Positions 63,465 through 64,000 of a stretch of 64,000 nt of DNA are shown in pieces; the stretch's first letter is position 1; every line of letters starts with the position of its first letter. Below the pieces are notes generated by a model. That model was not told where the DNA came from. It worked only from the letters and a program-made list of their open reading frames with translations, and searched no databases. Source of the DNA: Haloimpatiens massiliensis (GTDB lineage: Bacteria > Bacillota > Clostridia > Clostridiales > Clostridiaceae). The DNA is taken from contig NZ_LT854640.1 of the NCBI RefSeq assembly GCF_900184255.1, forward strand, positions 62,345 to 126,344. The letters run 5' to 3'. The position numbers and the translations under genes are program-made.

Positions 63465-64000
63465 ATGGACAAGAGAAGTAAAAAGAAGGTTGTAAAGAAA
63501 AAAAAGAAAAGTGGAATAAAAAAATTCTTTGTAGGACTTTTATTTATAGCTTTATTAGGGGTAGTTGCATTTGGAGCATATTCTTATTATTCTCTATATA
63601 AAATGGGTAAAAATATGGATAATAAAAATCTAAAGGATAAAGTAGAAACACCAAAGGTAGAAAAAGATGACCCAGTAAATATACTCGTAGTTGGGGTGGA
63701 TATTGGAGACCCTAAGCTTAAAGGAGCAAATGTGCCTAAAAGAACAGATACAATGATGGTTATACATTATGAACCTAAAGAGAAAAAAGCTCACATAGTA
63801 TCTGTGCCAAGGGACACTAAGGTACAAATAAATGGAAAAACACGAAAAATTAATGATGCCCATGTATTAGACGGAATGAAAGGTGCTATTGATTCTGTAC
63901 AGGATTTATTGGGTATTGATATAAATTATTATGTAAAATTAGATTATGAAGGTTTTAGAAAAGTAATAGATGCTATAGGTGGCATAGATATGCCTATAAA
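63465..64000 (+). CDS. LytR-CpsA-Psr (LCP) family protein, partial (C-terminus outside the window)
   Basis: I translated 178 residues from ATG 63465, which follows the yqeK stop directly and has AAGGTGGAAG upstream. A lysine-rich N-terminus and one membrane helix (about 23-44) precede the LCP domain: NILVVGVDIGD, RTDTMMVIHYEPKEKKAHIV, VPRDTKVQING and INDAHVLDG, AIGGIDMP. LCP enzymes attach wall polymers such as teichoic acid to peptidoglycan outside the cell. The Arg/Asp ligands for the lipid pyrophosphate (RTDT, PRDT) are visible. The reading frame is open to the window end. Confidence 0.93.
   Translation, partial: MDKRSKKKVVKKKKKSGIKKFFVGLLFIALLGVVAFGAYSYYSLYKMGKNMDNKNLKDKVETPKVEKDDPVNILVVGVDIGDPKLKGANVPKRTDTMMVIHYEPKEKKAHIVSVPRDTKVQINGKTRKINDAHVLDGMKGAIDSVQDLLGIDINYYVKLDYEGFRKVIDAIGGIDMPI

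Overview
The window is AT-rich, low-GC Gram-positive DNA from a spore-forming Clostridium (sensu stricto) or a close relative; I cannot name the species. The evidence is strong GGAGG ribosome-binding sites, TTG starts, an asnA T-box leader, a proofreading-less PolA, an archaeal/fungal-type Asd, an L27 with the N-terminal extension cut by Prp, and the mreBCD-minCDE-rodA-(spoIVFAB)-rplU-prp-rpmA-obgE backbone known from Bacillus and Clostridium.

Region 1 (1-9.3 kb). On the minus strand lies a 1614-residue multidomain protein: HD hydrolase, helical repeats, NadD-type nucleotidyltransferase, GNAT, and a phosphoribosyltransferase-like end. It is followed after 17 bp by a Rossmann-fold dehydrogenase-like protein that runs off the window. 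A lipoprotein follows. On the plus strand is a three-gene cluster of acyl-CoA dehydratase activase-type proteins without a dehydratase; an exact 48-bp tandem duplication sits at one gene junction.

Region 2 (9.3-15.4 kb). RNase Z, a polysaccharide deacetylase, asd, an AraC regulator and a cytochrome b5-like protein are separated by two families of large palindromic, MITE-like repeats.

Region 3 (15.4-24.0 kb). A cytoplasmic [NiFe] hydrogenase locus encodes the small subunit, large subunit, maturation protease, a HypA-like stub without a zinc domain, and HypF, HypC, HypD and HypE. HypB is not in the cluster. The CN-ligand pathway (HypF/E to HypC/D) is complete; the nickel-insertion arm is reduced.

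Region 4 (24.0-28.1 kb). A decayed 2.1-kb integrated element is bounded by 108-bp direct repeats that duplicate the 3' part of a tRNA-Leu(CAA) gene. It keeps an Xre regulator, a coiled-coil protein and a frameshifted, N-terminally truncated conjugation-type ATPase, but no integrase. An ISLre2-family insertion sequence lies next to it.

Region 5 (28.4-41.7 kb). Housekeeping genes: glsA, polA, coaE, a lytic transglycosylase, tRNA-Leu(GAG), a PAP2-family membrane protein, T-box/asnA, a methionine-rich protein, pepA, a GNAT protein and an NlpC/P60 hydrolase. A 1-kb gene-free block at 37.9-38.9 kb holds a third palindromic repeat family arranged as a large inverted repeat.

Region 6 (41.8-64 kb). 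A dense plus-strand cell-shape, division and growth block: SPOR protein, maf, radC, mreBCD, PBP2, minCDE, rodA, mgsA, an M23/M50 pair in the spoIVFA-spoIVFB position, a B12-radical SAM protein with its DUF2344 partner, rng, rplU-prp-rpmA, obgE, yhbY, nadD, yqeK and a truncated LCP-family gene.

The strongest candidates for undescribed biology are the 1614-residue fusion with its Rossmann partner, the hydrogenase locus with a cut-down HypA and a cytochrome b5-like neighbour, and the three palindromic repeat families. No CRISPR array or rRNA gene was seen.
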